Origin: Nymphaea colorata
Taxonomy: Eukaryota > Streptophyta > Magnoliopsida > Nymphaeales > Nymphaeaceae
DNA: 64,000 nt
Assembly (NCBI RefSeq): GCF_008831285.2
Contig: NC_045141.1
Coordinates: forward strand, 1-64,000
Reading direction: 5' to 3'
Part shown: piece after piece, positions 1-10,072 of the stretch
Layout of the letters: every line of letters starts with the position of its first letter
Numbering within the stretch: position 1 is the first letter of the stretch
The notes under the pieces: generated by a model
The model's input: the letters and a program-made list of their open reading frames with translations, nothing else
Told to the model about the DNA's origin: nothing
Database searches by the model: none
Translations under genes and position numbers: made by a program

Positions 1-745
1 TTGTTTTTCTATTCTTTTTCATGGGTTGGCAGGCTGGACTTGGGCAGTCTACAAAAGGTTGGAGGTTATAGTAAAATTAGTAATAAAGATGTGAATGGAA
101 GACATATTCAATTGCCAATTCGATTTTAAGACCCAGTAAACCACAGCAGATATAATTACTAATAAGATTCATTCTGCAGCTTCACAATTATAATGACTCA
201 AATGTTGAGGTTTTTTTCCTAAAATACATGCGAATCAAACATTAATATAACGTTTCTCTCAACTCACTTCAATTTCAGGGCTTGGTCAAAAACACTAAGG
301 TTCATAACCTGTTGTGGGCACTTATTGCATCAAGTTCAAAAATTCAAAGCACAAAGTTCGTAAACTAAATCGAATATGGATTTGTCCACGCTTGTCTTAT
401 CATCTTCGACTCTAGCTGCTAGAACTCACCTGATAGTAGTTGTCCCGAAAAGATTGTGAACCAAAAATTATCAACACATTAGTTTAACTTCGTCCCAAAT
501 CCAGTCTAAGTCAGGGTGATCCTTGCATTAATTCATAAGCATCACAAGCATATCAGTGCAAATCTGCTCAATAATATTACAGTTACACAGTTCAACAACT
601 TAGGAAGACGTCAATGCATACATATGCTTGAGTTGATTTATTATTTTTGTCTTTTGAATTCTCTAAATCTGAAGAAATCAGTTGATAATGATTCACCAAC
701 TGTTCGAGAAACGTCCACAGTATTACTTAGTCCTCTATAGCAGTT
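1..745. other. Non-coding flank, nothing recognised
   Basis: This AT-rich stretch has only one short open frame (516-740), with no recognisable motif. I see no LTR, primer-binding site or exon signal, so the 5' LTR of the Copia relic that begins just downstream is not here. Confidence 0.5.
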
Positions 746-748
746 TCC

Positions 749-1632
749 ATGGAGGATTCCAAAATTTTGATCGAGGGAGGGAACTATCATGCTCCATACA
801 AGCTCCATGAAACTAATTATATGTTAGGAGACACACCAAAGGAAAATACTTGTCGGTCTTCATAAGAGGTACGTCTATTTCTCCTCTTCTCAAGTTAACT
901 AAAGTAGAAAACGGGATTTAGAAAGAACTAGATGAAGTAAAAAGACAAAATACTATGAATGAATGATATAAGAAGCTAGATGATTGGGAAGCTAAGAACT
1001 CAAGGATTAAAGAATGGATTTATGAAAGCATCAAACTTAAAATTGCCCAAAATCTCATGTACTATAAAAGGGCAAGTGAGGTATGGGAATACCTCAAATG
1101 AATGTTTACTCAAAAAGACATGGCCTGAAAGTATCTATTGATTCAAAAAGTTCAAAATATCAACAAGGGGAGAAAAATGCAAGAGATTACTTTATAGAAA
1201 TCTCTAATGTTTGGAATGAGTTAGATCAACTTAGTCCTAAACTAGGAATGGATTGTAAATGTCATGAGATTAGAAAAGATGAAGTTGATGAATTTAGATT
1301 TTTTTTCAATTTCTTCAAAGGCTAATACCCAAATTTGAGCAAATACGATCAGCCATATTATCCTTAGCTTCTCCTCCCTTATTCATGAACTTTTTACCAA
1401 ATTAAGTAGAGAAGAGACTAGAATGAACTCATCCAACAGAATTGATTTCCAAACAAGAAGAAGACAAAGTTCTAGCCGCTTCTAGTTCTAGACCCAGAAA
1501 CAACATTAGATCTTATAAAACCCCTCGTTTTAAAAATAAAAATAAAGGAGAATATAACGTTGTTTGTCATTTTTGTCATGAACCGGATCACATAAAACCT
1601 AATTTCCCAAAATTGAACAGAAAAATCAATGA
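749..1632 (+). pseudogene. Copia-A gag, N-terminal part, broken
   Basis: Gag is the structural protein that packages retroelement RNA. The frame probably starts at the ATG near 750. The relic breaks by stops and frame changes near 880-970 and 1100-1330. Recognisable pieces are a stretch at 1170-1320 containing YFIEISNVWNELDQL, typical of the Copia gag domain, and a degenerate CCHC zinc knuckle, CHFCHEPDHIKPNF, at about 1566-1610, in which the last Cys is replaced by Phe. The frame then runs straight into the nested element at 1633. Confidence 0.75.
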
Positions 1633-1796
1633 GGGGCCGTTTGATGGATGGAAATTTATTTCTGGAAAAAAATTTCATTAAATAAATTTCTGGAATTGAT
1701 GAAACGGAAATATTTTTCCGTTTTTCCAAAAACCAACTCTTGTTTGTTACGGAGCAATTATTTTTCTAGAAAAATATTTCTTCGTTTGGTGGAAAT

Positions 1797-2015
1797 GGTG
1801 AGGGAAGAAGGAGGAAGGAGGGAAAGGAGGAGGAGGAAGAAGGGAGCGAGGGAGGAAGGAGGAAGAATGGAAGAGAAGGGAGGAAGAGGAAGAAGAGGGA
1901 GGAGGGAGGAAGGAGGAAGAATGGAAAGAAGGGAGGAAGAGGAAGAAGGAGGAAGAATGGAAGAGAAGGGAGGAAGAGGAAGAAGGAGGAGGAGGAAGGA
2001 AGGGGCTTGGGAGGG
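1797..2015. repeat. Purine-rich GGAAGA-type tract (left foldback arm)
   Basis: The plus strand is almost entirely G and A, in degenerate GGAGGAAGA units. It is roughly complementary to the pyrimidine tract at 2465-2960, so the two could pair as arms around the NF-YB segment. Long open frames on either strand here are low-complexity artefacts. Confidence 0.85.
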
Positions 2016-2098
2016 AAGAGGAAATATCCTTTTATTTGCTATAATTTTGGTGGTGGAACGATTGACGGGAGTGGTCAATCGGTCGGGAAGCGGCGGCA

Positions 2099-2459
2099 AT
2101 GGCGGATTCAGGCAATGAGTCCAGAGGAGGCCAGGGAGGCGGGGGAGGGAGCAGTGAGCTGTCACGAGGGAATAGGACAGGTTCCTACCCATCACAAACG
2201 TGAAGTAGGATCATGAAGAAGGCATTGTCAGCGAACGCCAAGATCTCCAAGGATGCAAAGGAGACGGTGCAGAATGGGTTCGGGGGGTGGTGGGGTTTAT
2301 GGGGGCATGTCGATGATGATGGTGGGCCAGAAAGAGGGAGGGGTTATGTACGAGCAGACGGGAAGGATGGTAGGGAGCTATCAGATTCCGGTGGCCAGAA
2401 AAGGTGGGTCCTTGGTTGGAGGAGCGCCGGCCAAGCAACAGACCAGGTCCAGAGGTTAA
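2099..2459 (+). pseudogene. Captured NF-YB (CCAAT-binding factor subunit B) gene fragment
   Basis: NF-YB is the histone-fold subunit of the trimeric nuclear factor Y, which binds CCAAT boxes. The fragment starts at an ATG (2099) and reads MADSGNESRGGQGGGGGSS, then the conserved lead into the histone fold, disturbed by a one-base deletion and a one-base insertion between about 2164 and 2210. It continues with MKKALSANAKISKDAKETVQ from 2215. The rest of the histone fold is missing. The sequence jumps to a Gly/Met-rich C-terminal tail (YGGMSMMM, then GSYQIPVARKGG, about 2285-2405) and a stop at 2457-2459. The N-terminal wording resembles the NF-YB2/YB3 type. It cannot encode a working subunit because the dimerisation and DNA-binding core is deleted. 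Confidence 0.88.
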
Positions 2460-2464
2460 TTACG

Positions 2465-2960
2465 GAGGGGAAACCAAACCCCTTCTTCCTTTTGCAGCAT
2501 CGTCCTCCTCCCTCCTTCCTTCCCTTCTTCTTCCTCTTTCTCCTTCGTGTGAAACCCTCTGCTGAAATCCCTCCCTTCCCTTCTTCTCTTCTTCTTCCTC
2601 CCTCCTTCCCTTCTTCCCTCCTTCCCTTCTTCCCTTCTTCTCCTTCCCTTCCCTTCCCTTCTTCGCTTCTTCTCCTTCCCTTTTTCCCTTCTTCTTCCTC
2701 CCTCCTTCCCTCCTCGCTCCCTTCTTCCCTTTTTCCCTTCTTCTTCCTCCCTCTCTTCCTTCTTCCCTTCTTCTTCCTCCCTTCTTCCTTTCTTCTTCCT
2801 CCTCCCTCCTTCCCTTCTTCTTTCCTCCCTCCTCCTCCTTCCTTCCCTTCTTCCTCCTCCCTCCTTCCCTTCCTCCCTTCTTCTCCTTCCCTTCTTCCCT
2901 TTTTCTTCCTCCCTCATTCCCTTCTTCTTCCTCCCATCCATTCTTCCTCCTTCCTCCAAC
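2465..2960. repeat. Pyrimidine-rich CTTCC-type tract (right foldback arm)
   Basis: About 500 bp of nearly pure C and T on the plus strand, in CCTTCTTCCTCC-like units. It is longer than the purine arm at 1797-2015 and opposite in strand composition. The open frames of Arg/Glu/Gly or Ser/Leu/Pro composition here are composition artefacts, not genes. Confidence 0.85.
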
Positions 2961-3148
2961 GGTCAAAAAAAAATTTCTGGAAAAATTTTTTCACCCTCTA
3001 GCTGGAAAAATTTTTCCAAAAATATATTTCCGGAATCACCTCCAATGGTCAAAAAATTATGCCATGTTTGATGGAATGAGAAATATTTTGAAAGTTTGAA
3101 TTTTTTTCTCCTCTGCTACAGTACATTTCCAGCCCATCAAACGGGCCC

Positions 3149-3700
3149 TGAAGGACAATCACAAAATTATGGAGGGAATTTTCATAAAGGAGGAGACTCG
3201 TATTCTCAAGGTGGGCAACACAATATTAAACAATTTGATCAAGCTCTCAAGGAGATTGTAAATGTTCAAGATGAAGGATGTGATCTTGCGTCAATCTCCT
3301 TAACATTAAACCAAATTATGATGACTCTTCAACATATGTTAAAGGAGTCAAATTCCGGAGCTCCAGCAACAACGACATCCACCTCCAACACTCCTCGTAT
3401 GGTCCATTGGCTTTTAGATTCCAGTGCTTCATTCATATGACACCTAATATATCCTCTTTGACCAAGTTTGAACAAGCAAAAAAAGAATCAATGTATTTAC
3501 CGCCGATAGAACATCTTTGAATGTTAAAAAAGTTGGAAATTTTGAAAAAGAATTTGAAGAAATGAAAAAATTCTTTATATCAAAAGTTAGTTATGTTCCT
3601 AAACTTAATCTTAACTTACTTTCTATCTCTCAAATTTTAGATTTTGGTTTTGGTTTGGTTTTCTCATCAAGTAAATGTTTGGTATATGATCAATAAACCG
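3149..3700 (+). pseudogene. Copia-A gag end and aspartic protease, broken
   Basis: This continues the gag frame after the nested element. A hydrophilic, Gln/Asn-rich stretch is followed by WLLDSSASF at about 3408-3435, where the protease normally has a D-S/T-G catalytic motif. Here the Gly is replaced by Ser, and a frameshift follows within a few codons. The later core, with the LNLLSIS-type motif (about 3600-3630), survives in another frame. The protease would process the polyprotein, but this copy cannot be functional. Confidence 0.75.
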
Positions 3701-3829
3701 AGAGATTGATTGGGGAAAGTTTTAAAAAGGGAGATATTTACTATACAAACAATTTATGTGTTACCAAAGAAAACTTTTGGGACCACATAAAAAATGTTAA
3801 CATCAATGTTTGACATCAAAGATTATGTC

Positions 3830-4600
3830 ATTTAAATATCAGAAAATTATTTATAATGACACCCTTTCAAGGATTTTTGTATTGAGATGTTAAATGTAAT
3901 GATTGCATACATGGGAAAACGAAATCCTTATCTTTTGGACAAAGAAGTTTCTTTTCTTCTATGCCCTTTGAGCTTGTTCATTCTGATGTATGGGGGTCTT
4001 CTCCTATTATGTCAAAAGGAGAGTTATCTTATTATGTGATCTTTGTTGATGATTTCATTAGATATTGTTGGAGATATTTCCTAAGATTCAAATTTGAAGT
4101 ATTTGACGTGTTCAAAAACTTTCATAACTTGGCTAAAACGGAATTTGACGCTAAATTAAAAATCCCAATAACCGATTCTGGAGGTCAATATATTTCAAAT
4201 AAATTTAAAAGATATTTGGAAAACTATAGAATAGTTCATCAAAAATTGTGTATAAGAACACCTCCACAAAATAGACTTTCTACAAGAAAACATAGACACA
4301 TAGTGGAAACAATAAGATCCTTACTTATTGCAAAAAATATACCTAAAAACTTTTGGGCTGAAGTAGCCCTTGCTTCTGTTATCTCATAAATAAGATATCT
4401 TTCAAAGTTTTAAAGAATACAACTCCTTTTGAAAAATTATTTAAATATGAACTCGATTTCAATAGACTTCGAATTTTTAGATGCAAATGTTTTGTCTTAA
4501 ATGACAAGACCAACAAACTGAGTTCAAAGGTTAATGCATGTGCCTTTATTGGTTATTCTAAGACAAAAAAAAGACTAGAAATGCTATGATCCAATCAAAG
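3830..4600 (+). pseudogene. Copia-A integrase, broken
   Basis: The HHCC zinc-binding region (about 3815-3930, with CNDCIHGK) leads to an open frame at 3961-4389. That frame contains PFELVHSDVWG with the first catalytic Asp, VIFVDDFIRYCW, and ITDSGGQY, the region of the second catalytic Asp. The following segment contains NRLSTRKHRHIVETIRSLL, where canonical elements have NG.AERKNR. The third catalytic Glu appears lost or displaced. A stop at 4387-4389 is followed by the FRCKCFVLND-type post-integrase motif at about 4470. Confidence 0.8.
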
Positions 4601-4633
4601 ACAAACTCATAGCTTTAATAAACGTAAAATTTA

Positions 4634-5036
4634 ATGAAGAAGAAAATAGATTTGAAAAATGTAAAAAAACCACAAAACAACAAGTATTATTCTTTTTTAA
4701 TCAAGTATCTCTCCCAACTTGATGATGAAATGTATGATGATAGTAATATTAATGATATAAATGATGGTGGGGTATCCAAAGGCATAATTACATATCATAG
4801 AAGAAACCGAAAACAAAACATTGGTGAAGAAAAACACCAATGAAACTCTTGAACTTCAATTTCCACAAAAATCTACTTCAAATGAAGACAACCTTAGAAG
4901 ATCCACTAGAAATATAAGGCAACCAATAGGTTTGTGTCATATGAGATATTTTTTCCAACATATAGAGCTAGAATTAGTGCCATTCACTCTTCCTTTGAAC
5001 TATTGTCACATATATCATGTATGGGTATTATAAGGC
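4634..5036 (+). pseudogene. Copia-A linker before reverse transcriptase, truncated
   Basis: Two overlapping short frames (4634-4843 and 4821-5033) contain LRRSTRNIRQPIG at about 4885-4925. This matches the basic RRSTR motif that precedes the reverse transcriptase in Copia elements. The reverse transcriptase that should follow is absent; simple AT-rich sequence begins instead, so the element is cut off here. Confidence 0.65.
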
Positions 5037-5054
5037 AAAGTTGTATATCTTAGG

Positions 5055-5140
5055 AAAATCTCTGCAAACTTTTAAAAAAACTTAAAAGCATTTAATAAAA
5101 ATCTCTGCAAACTTTTAAAAAAACTTAAAAGCATTTAATA
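5055..5140. repeat. Two perfect tandem copies of a 43-bp AT-rich unit
   Basis: The unit begins AAAATCTCTGCAAACTTT. Copy 1 is 5055-5097 and copy 2 is 5098-5140. It lies at the truncated 3' edge of Copia-A. Confidence 0.9.
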
Positions 5141-5524
5141 AATCCTAAAAATGATAAAAAATAAAAAATATTAAAAAAAGATGAAAAAAATGCGTATAAT
5201 ATGCGTTTTTTCACGTTTTTTATTTTCTGACGTTTTTTTAAAAAAGATGCGTCTAATTGCCGTTTTATACGACTGACTTATTTCTCAAATATGATACGTG
5301 TTTTTTTCAAATAATACTTCTTTTATGTGACAAGGTCTCTCCCTTCTTCTTCGTAATCCCCTCTCTTAGCCATTAATCCCTTCCTCCTCATCCGAGCCAG
5401 AGTATTAACTCCTAGATTAGCCCCTCGCCTTGGAGTCTTGTAGCTAGGTTCCCTCCAAGTCTAGTAAGTGTCGGCTGCATATAACCCGCGGCCATTGTCC
5501 CAGCCAACCTCCCTACACCACCAA

Positions 5525-5981
5525 CATCAGCCAGGCGGGCCGACACCAAACTCCATCATCTTCCCCATGCGGGCCGAAAACCGTAGGTGCCCTCGCCACT
5601 GTTGGCAACTCTCCCTCGCGGCCTCTCCGCACCCGTTGCCGAACCTTCGTCGCAGACATCTCGGCGACCTTGGCCAGGCGGGCCGACTCCGTCGCCACCA
5701 TGCCCCCGTCGTCGACACTGCACCAAGGCCAATTGTGGCCCATAGCAGTAGCGGCCACCCTAGGCACAACATCCTCGCCCCTTCGGTGCACTCGACCCGG
5801 TGGGTCGAGCTTCTCAGATCATGCTCCAGCGTCACCCTCGGCCAAGCAGGCCGAATCTCTTGAGGCGCCATCGGAACATCCTCGGCCAGGCGGGCCGAGC
5901 CTTCGCAGCAGCAGCATTGTCCTCGGCCAGGTAGGTTGAGCCACAGCGGCGTCAGTGCTACCCTCGGCCAGGCGGGCCGAG
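5525..5981. repeat. GC-rich array of hairpin-forming motifs
   Basis: A motif of the form CTCGGCC-AGGCG-GGCCGAG (7-bp arms, 5-base loop) recurs at about 5528, 5671, 5791, 5838, 5881, 5922 and 5963. The last five are spaced about 41-46 bp apart, which is not a constant multiple of three, so this is not one conserved peptide repeat. Arm changes tend to keep pairing: the 5791 copy has CTCGACC with GGTCGAG, and the 5922 copy has CTCGGCC with GGTTGAG, which still pairs as RNA through G-U. The surroundings are GC-rich in an otherwise AT-rich region. It could be a degenerate minisatellite, a transposon subterminal array or a structured RNA. Confidence 0.7.
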
Positions 5982-7734
5982 CTCCATCCCCAGCAGCTTC
6001 CACCCCCGTCACCCTTCACCGTGGTAGACTACCCTCCTCATCCTGTAGTCTATGATTCTGTAAGTTTGTTTGGGTCAAGTCTTGTGAGTCGTGATTGGAT
6101 CCCATATCCCTCGTAGTCGTGTCAGCCTTCCCTCCTAGTGCTTGTAGTAGGTCTAAAACCGGGATTGGGTTAACCATACCTGTATCCTCGTCCCAGGATA
6201 GAGTCAAGCTGGGGTTTTTGTCCGGCGGATTATTTACTTTGTTGTTGTTTTTAGTGTCTTGAGTCTTAGGATTCGGTCTGTAGGCTACCCTGAGTGATCT
6301 TGGGTAGATGATTCGGCTTAGGGCAGCGGTTCCACCAGCTCTAGGGTCTGGGTCCTCAATATATCTCTTGGTCGTGACATTCTGGTCGGCCAACTGATGG
6401 GTTGCAGCTACTATCTATAGCCTCTACCAGGTGAGTTGGTGCGTCATCCCTGGGTCGTATGCCCTTTGCTGACCGAGGCAGCTGATAGAGCCTTGAGTAG
6501 GTTCACATCACTAGGCTCCTCGTTAACTTGTAAATTTGTGATAAAGTCATGCACAAGTAAGATTTCGGCTCTCAAAGTTATGTATTGGATGGGGGATGTC
6601 AGATCTTAGACTATTTTTCTTGCAGTTGGTTATATTATTGTTATTGTGCATCAGTAGTATACATGGATAATTGTAAAGCTTAAAAAAGCTTATGGTAAAC
6701 CTAGCTGATCAACTAAGCTAGCCAGTTGTAGGTGACTTACCATTTGAAAGTGCGTAGAATGCTGCCTAAGAAGCCTAGATGCTTAGTAGCCTATGCATTT
6801 CAGTTGACAAACTAAGTCTTGTCCATGTAACATGGGTATGAGATAACTGATAAGGCTCTAGTACCTGCATTGATGCACCAAAACCACAACGCAGACACAT
6901 GACGGTACATTTTGGGTTGGGTTTAGGTTAGACCCAATCCAAAACGACTTACCTTTATCTTAACAAGAAGTTGTTGGTGGCCAATGTCAGTTTCCTCTCC
7001 CCTTTCAACCCTTCCACTAAGTTATTGATCCTTCAGTGAGACACAATTACAAGCAAGCAGCTTTGGTGTCTATCACAATAGCTTTGGTGGACCAACCAGA
7101 GAGAGAGAGACCTGATGTTATTGTACGCGTATTTATATGAATAAATTTTGTATTATTTAACAGTCTTTAGTTTTGTATTATTTTGTCAGTCTTTCTGTGA
7201 CTGTATATAATCATGTATATGTTTATATATGTGACTGTATATAATAATATTTTGGTTGCATTTTATTAGCTTTTACATTTTTATTTTTTATCTTTTTTCA
7301 TTTAGAGCGCTTAGTCCAGCCTAGGCATGCCTAAGCTCTAGGGTCTACTCATTGCCTCGGCGCCATCTAGTTCTCTAGTGACATACATTGAGGCACTTGA
7401 GAATGTAGCACCCGCAACACCTATGAGAAGGCCAAGCATGAAGGCAGTTGGCAAAGACTTGGAATAATGGGGTGGACATTAGATGTTGAATTGGGCCAAT
7501 GATGGAATGGCCATTTGATAGCAAGTTAGTGACTTAGCAGGTTGGCATGGCCTGGTGCTAAGGGCTTGGCCATGCTACATTGAGGTATGATTCATGATAG
7601 CATGTGGTGTAGGAGATGAAACTCATAACTTGGCTTGTGGGGACTGAAGATGGGTGACCAAGTGGGAATATGAAAACTGCGCATATGCACAAACTTGTTG
7701 GCAATTGAAGGCCAATGATGAGTAGAGGCCATAT
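5982..7734. other. Non-coding or unassigned sequence
   Basis: A minus-strand open frame of 125 codons at 6016-6393 has no motif I recognise. It lies just beyond the hairpin array and could be part of the same unknown element. The rest holds AT-rich sequence, a short GA microsatellite near 7100 and no clear gene. Confidence 0.4.
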
Positions 7735-8113
7735 TCTCAGAAAACACGTTTTTTCCAAAAAGAAAAAGCGCGAAAAATTAAATGGCTGCTTAAAACTTAG
7801 AAAAACATGTTTTTTTGAAAAAAACGTTAAAAACGAAAAAAACACATTTTTAACGTGTTTTTTCGTGTTTTTTACTTTTTTTAATGCCAAACAGTTTTTT
7901 TCATTTTCTACTTTTTATTTGTTGCAAATATACTTATCTTGTGATGTTTGTATTATTAGTTTCTCACTTATTTTTTCCACCATTTTTAGTATTTTAAAAT
8001 TTTTAAAAATTTACCATATTTTTCCCTTTTTTCTCATTGTTTTCAAGCTCTCCGTATTATACCCGAGAAAAACCTCACCGTTTAAAACTCCGAGACGTTA
8101 TTTGTGACTATGG
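7735..8113 (+). repeat. Dispersed repeat, copy 1 (about 370 bp)
   Basis: A T/A-rich sequence with ACGTTTTT-type stretches near its start and the signature CCGTTTAAAACTCCGAGAC near its end (about 8077-8095). The same sequence in the same orientation recurs at about 29918-30287, with many substitutions and small indels. No coding capacity or clear inverted ends were found. It may be a MITE, SINE-like element or solo LTR. Part of 5200-5340 (ACGTTTTTTA-type runs) may be a weaker relative. Confidence 0.75.
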
Positions 8114-9133
8114 TAGAGACAACTCAGCCAATCCTTAGCACTCGGCTTCTAAAGAGATGGACTGAAGGGTACGTGTTGGCTGGTAGTTGAGCAGCACAAA
8201 ATGGCAATTAGCTATATCAAACAAAGAGGAACAAGGTTTCCGGCATTTGCTTGTGGCGCCAACGGCTGAATGAAGTTGCAGCTAGAGGAGGTGCCACATA
8301 CACTATGTAACTACTTTATGACTGCCTAGGTCCTATTTATGGTCGACATGGACACTTATGTGGCAGAATTTGGAGTGTGTATACATGTATTATGTTCTTT
8401 ATATTTCTATTACTGATTTTTCAAAGCCCTAGCTTGGGTTGCCCAAGTGTGGAGATGGGGTTGTGCCTTAAGTTCACTGAAATTTTGTTGGCTGTGTACT
8501 TGAAATCTTTTTTGGCTTTGAAGGGAACATCAGCTGCTAAGCTCGTTAGGTTCTGGAGAGCCTTAGACTACGAGGATGCTTATAAATAACCTAAAGTTTC
8601 CCATGACAGTAGCAGTGCTTGGCAGACCTAATGTTGTTGACATGTTCATATGAGCTACAACCTCTCTTCCTCTTTAGATAGTTCTTTACAGATAGTGCTG
8701 TATATACCTCAATATGTTTCATAAAGCTCAGTTTTGCTAGAAATTTGTTAATTTCCTTTATTGATGATTCTTTTGTATCTATGCATTTTTTAGATTTTAT
8801 TGATTAATGTTATGTGGTTAGTCAAGGTGTGCAAAGTCAAAACTTCTGTAGGTGAATTGTGATTTAGGAGAATAGGGTGTTTCTGGTTCTTGCATACCGT
8901 CAAATTCATAAGCTTAACTTAATAGTTTGGGTTCTTATGATTGTGTGTCAGCTAAAAAGTTTGTTTCAGGTGGTTAAGTTTTTCCATATTGTTGGTTGTA
9001 GAACCATTTTTCCTTGTTTTCGTTGACAATTCATGAAAATGTCCTGCAGTGGCTCATTGTCTTTGATTTTGAATAGTTCTTTTTCCTGCTGTCTCGTACT
9101 GATATGCTATTATTTGCAGATTTATCTTCTCAA

Positions 9134-10010
9134 TTTCAGATTTTCTATGCACTCTTTTCTGTAATTGTTGGCTTCTTGCTTGGGGCAAGTGATGGTCTAG
9201 CGAGGTATGTTGTTCATCTATTTATCTTAGTGTGATAGTGTTTAGCTTTTTGCTTGGAAATCATGAGTTTTGCTTGGTTTTTGAGATATTGTTGCTCTAA
9301 GTTGATATTTTTACACCAAGTTATTTTATGTGTCTGAAATAATTAATTTATAAATTTTAGTATGGAGTGCTTGCTTTATTAATTTTCCTTCCAGATTGAT
9401 AATCTGTTGTTCCTTCAACATTTTCACTTTCTGGTTTCAGATTCATTCTGTTGATGCTGTTCATGAGCTTTTTGAGCAGTTTCCTGAAGCTTTCATGAAG
9501 TATCTTCATGTGCCAACCAAAGAGTAAGTGCTCACTACTCAGTCTTCACATTTAAATTCATGTTTCATTGCATGACCAACCTTCTTTTCTGCATTTTAGT
9601 GCCTAGTCTTCCTTTGCTCACCAAAATACTGTTTGTGGCAGGAGTTCTTTTATGCTTCCAATCAGGTGAGTCGACCATTATATTTGGAGCGTTGTGATTA
9701 CGTATTCTTCTAATTGAATTTATGCAATCTTTGCTGTTATATTTAACACTTTTTATGAATAAAGATGGAATGTCTATGATTCCACATGTAATATGCTTCA
9801 ATTTTTCCACTTGGTGTGTTAGACTTATCCTTTATTTTGTGTATATCATTGAATTGTCTGGGATGCTTAGGAGCTTTCTTTATTGCATGTTACTTGAAAA
9901 CATCAACCATGCTTTTATAAGGGTATTGAGAGCTTTGTTGGTAGCTATGTGATACGTGGAGATGCCTTGAAGGGTTTCACATCCATAATGAGCTGGCTGG
10001 ACTCAGGTTA
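9134..10010 (+). pseudogene. Unassigned exon-like relic
   Basis: Several short stretches look like exons bordered by GT/AG signals on the plus strand. About 9141-9204 encodes FYALFSVIVGFLLGASDGLA, followed by GTATGT. About 9441-9524 encodes IHSVDAVHELFEQFPEAFMK and continues to a GTAAGT donor. About 9925-10005 encodes YVIRGDALKGFTSIMSWLDS. I do not recognise the family, and the phases have not been shown to join. These could be one decayed host gene or chance frames. The perfect palindrome at 10015-10072 follows directly. Confidence 0.35.
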
Positions 10011-10014
10011 TACT

Positions 10015-10072
10015 TTATGCTTGGGGCCTATTTTGATATATATATATATATCAAAATAGGCCCCAAGCATAA
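10015..10072. repeat. Perfect 58-bp palindrome
   Basis: TTATGCTTGGGGCCTATTTTGA is followed by a 14-base alternating TA centre and then the exact reverse complement. There is no mismatch and no spacer beyond the TA core, so it can extrude as a cruciform or fold as a hairpin. Confidence 0.97.

Larger units (their letters stand above)
1633..3148. mobile_element. Terminal-inverted-repeat element (1516 bp) with foldback arms and a captured NF-YB fragment
   Basis: The left end reads GGGGCCGTTTGATGG (1633-1647). The right end, read on the minus strand, is GGGCCCGTTTGATGG (3148-3134), and similarity continues into a TGGAAAT-type subterminal stretch. Both sides are flanked by TGA (1630-1632 and 3149-3151), a 3-bp target duplication. 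Removing the insert and one TGA leaves the host Copia gag frame open across the join, which independently supports these borders. Inside are a purine-rich arm (about 1797-2015), an NF-YB gene fragment (2099-2459) and a pyrimidine-rich arm (about 2465-2960). There is no transposase, so it is non-autonomous. A 3-bp duplication is compatible with PIF/Harbinger or CACTA, but the ends match neither clearly. A second TIR-like motif (GTTTGATGGAATG at about 3067) lies near the right end. Confidence 0.8.
749..5036 (+). mobile_element. Copia-A: decayed Ty1/copia relic, interrupted by a nested TIR element
   Basis: Pieces of a Ty1/copia polyprotein lie in order on the plus strand: gag (749-1632), gag end plus aspartic protease (3149-3700), integrase (about 3830-4400), the post-integrase region (about 4460-4600) and the linker before reverse transcriptase (to about 5036). 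Stops and frameshifts break every domain. No LTR, primer-binding site or reverse transcriptase is present, so both ends are truncated. The insert at 1633-3148 splits gag just after its zinc knuckle. Gag and protease resemble Copia-C at 24.4-26.8 kb in domain order and motif wording, so the two probably belong to the same lineage. Confidence 0.85.

Noticed and set aside
1648-2118. Long Arg/Glu/Gly-rich open frame, and its Pro/Leu/Ser-rich antisense
   Set aside because: Generated by the purine-rich tract; no domain, no complexity.
2456-2966. Two overlapping minus-strand frames rich in Glu, Lys, Arg and Gly
   Set aside because: These are translations of the pyrimidine tract in reverse, not proteins.
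5055-5140. CRISPR-like or satellite array
   Set aside because: Only two adjacent copies without spacers; a simple tandem duplication in a plant genome.
5468-6019. Overlapping open frames on both strands in the GC-rich island
   Set aside because: The hairpin motifs recur out of frame with one another, so a conserved repeat protein is unlikely; high GC removes stops.
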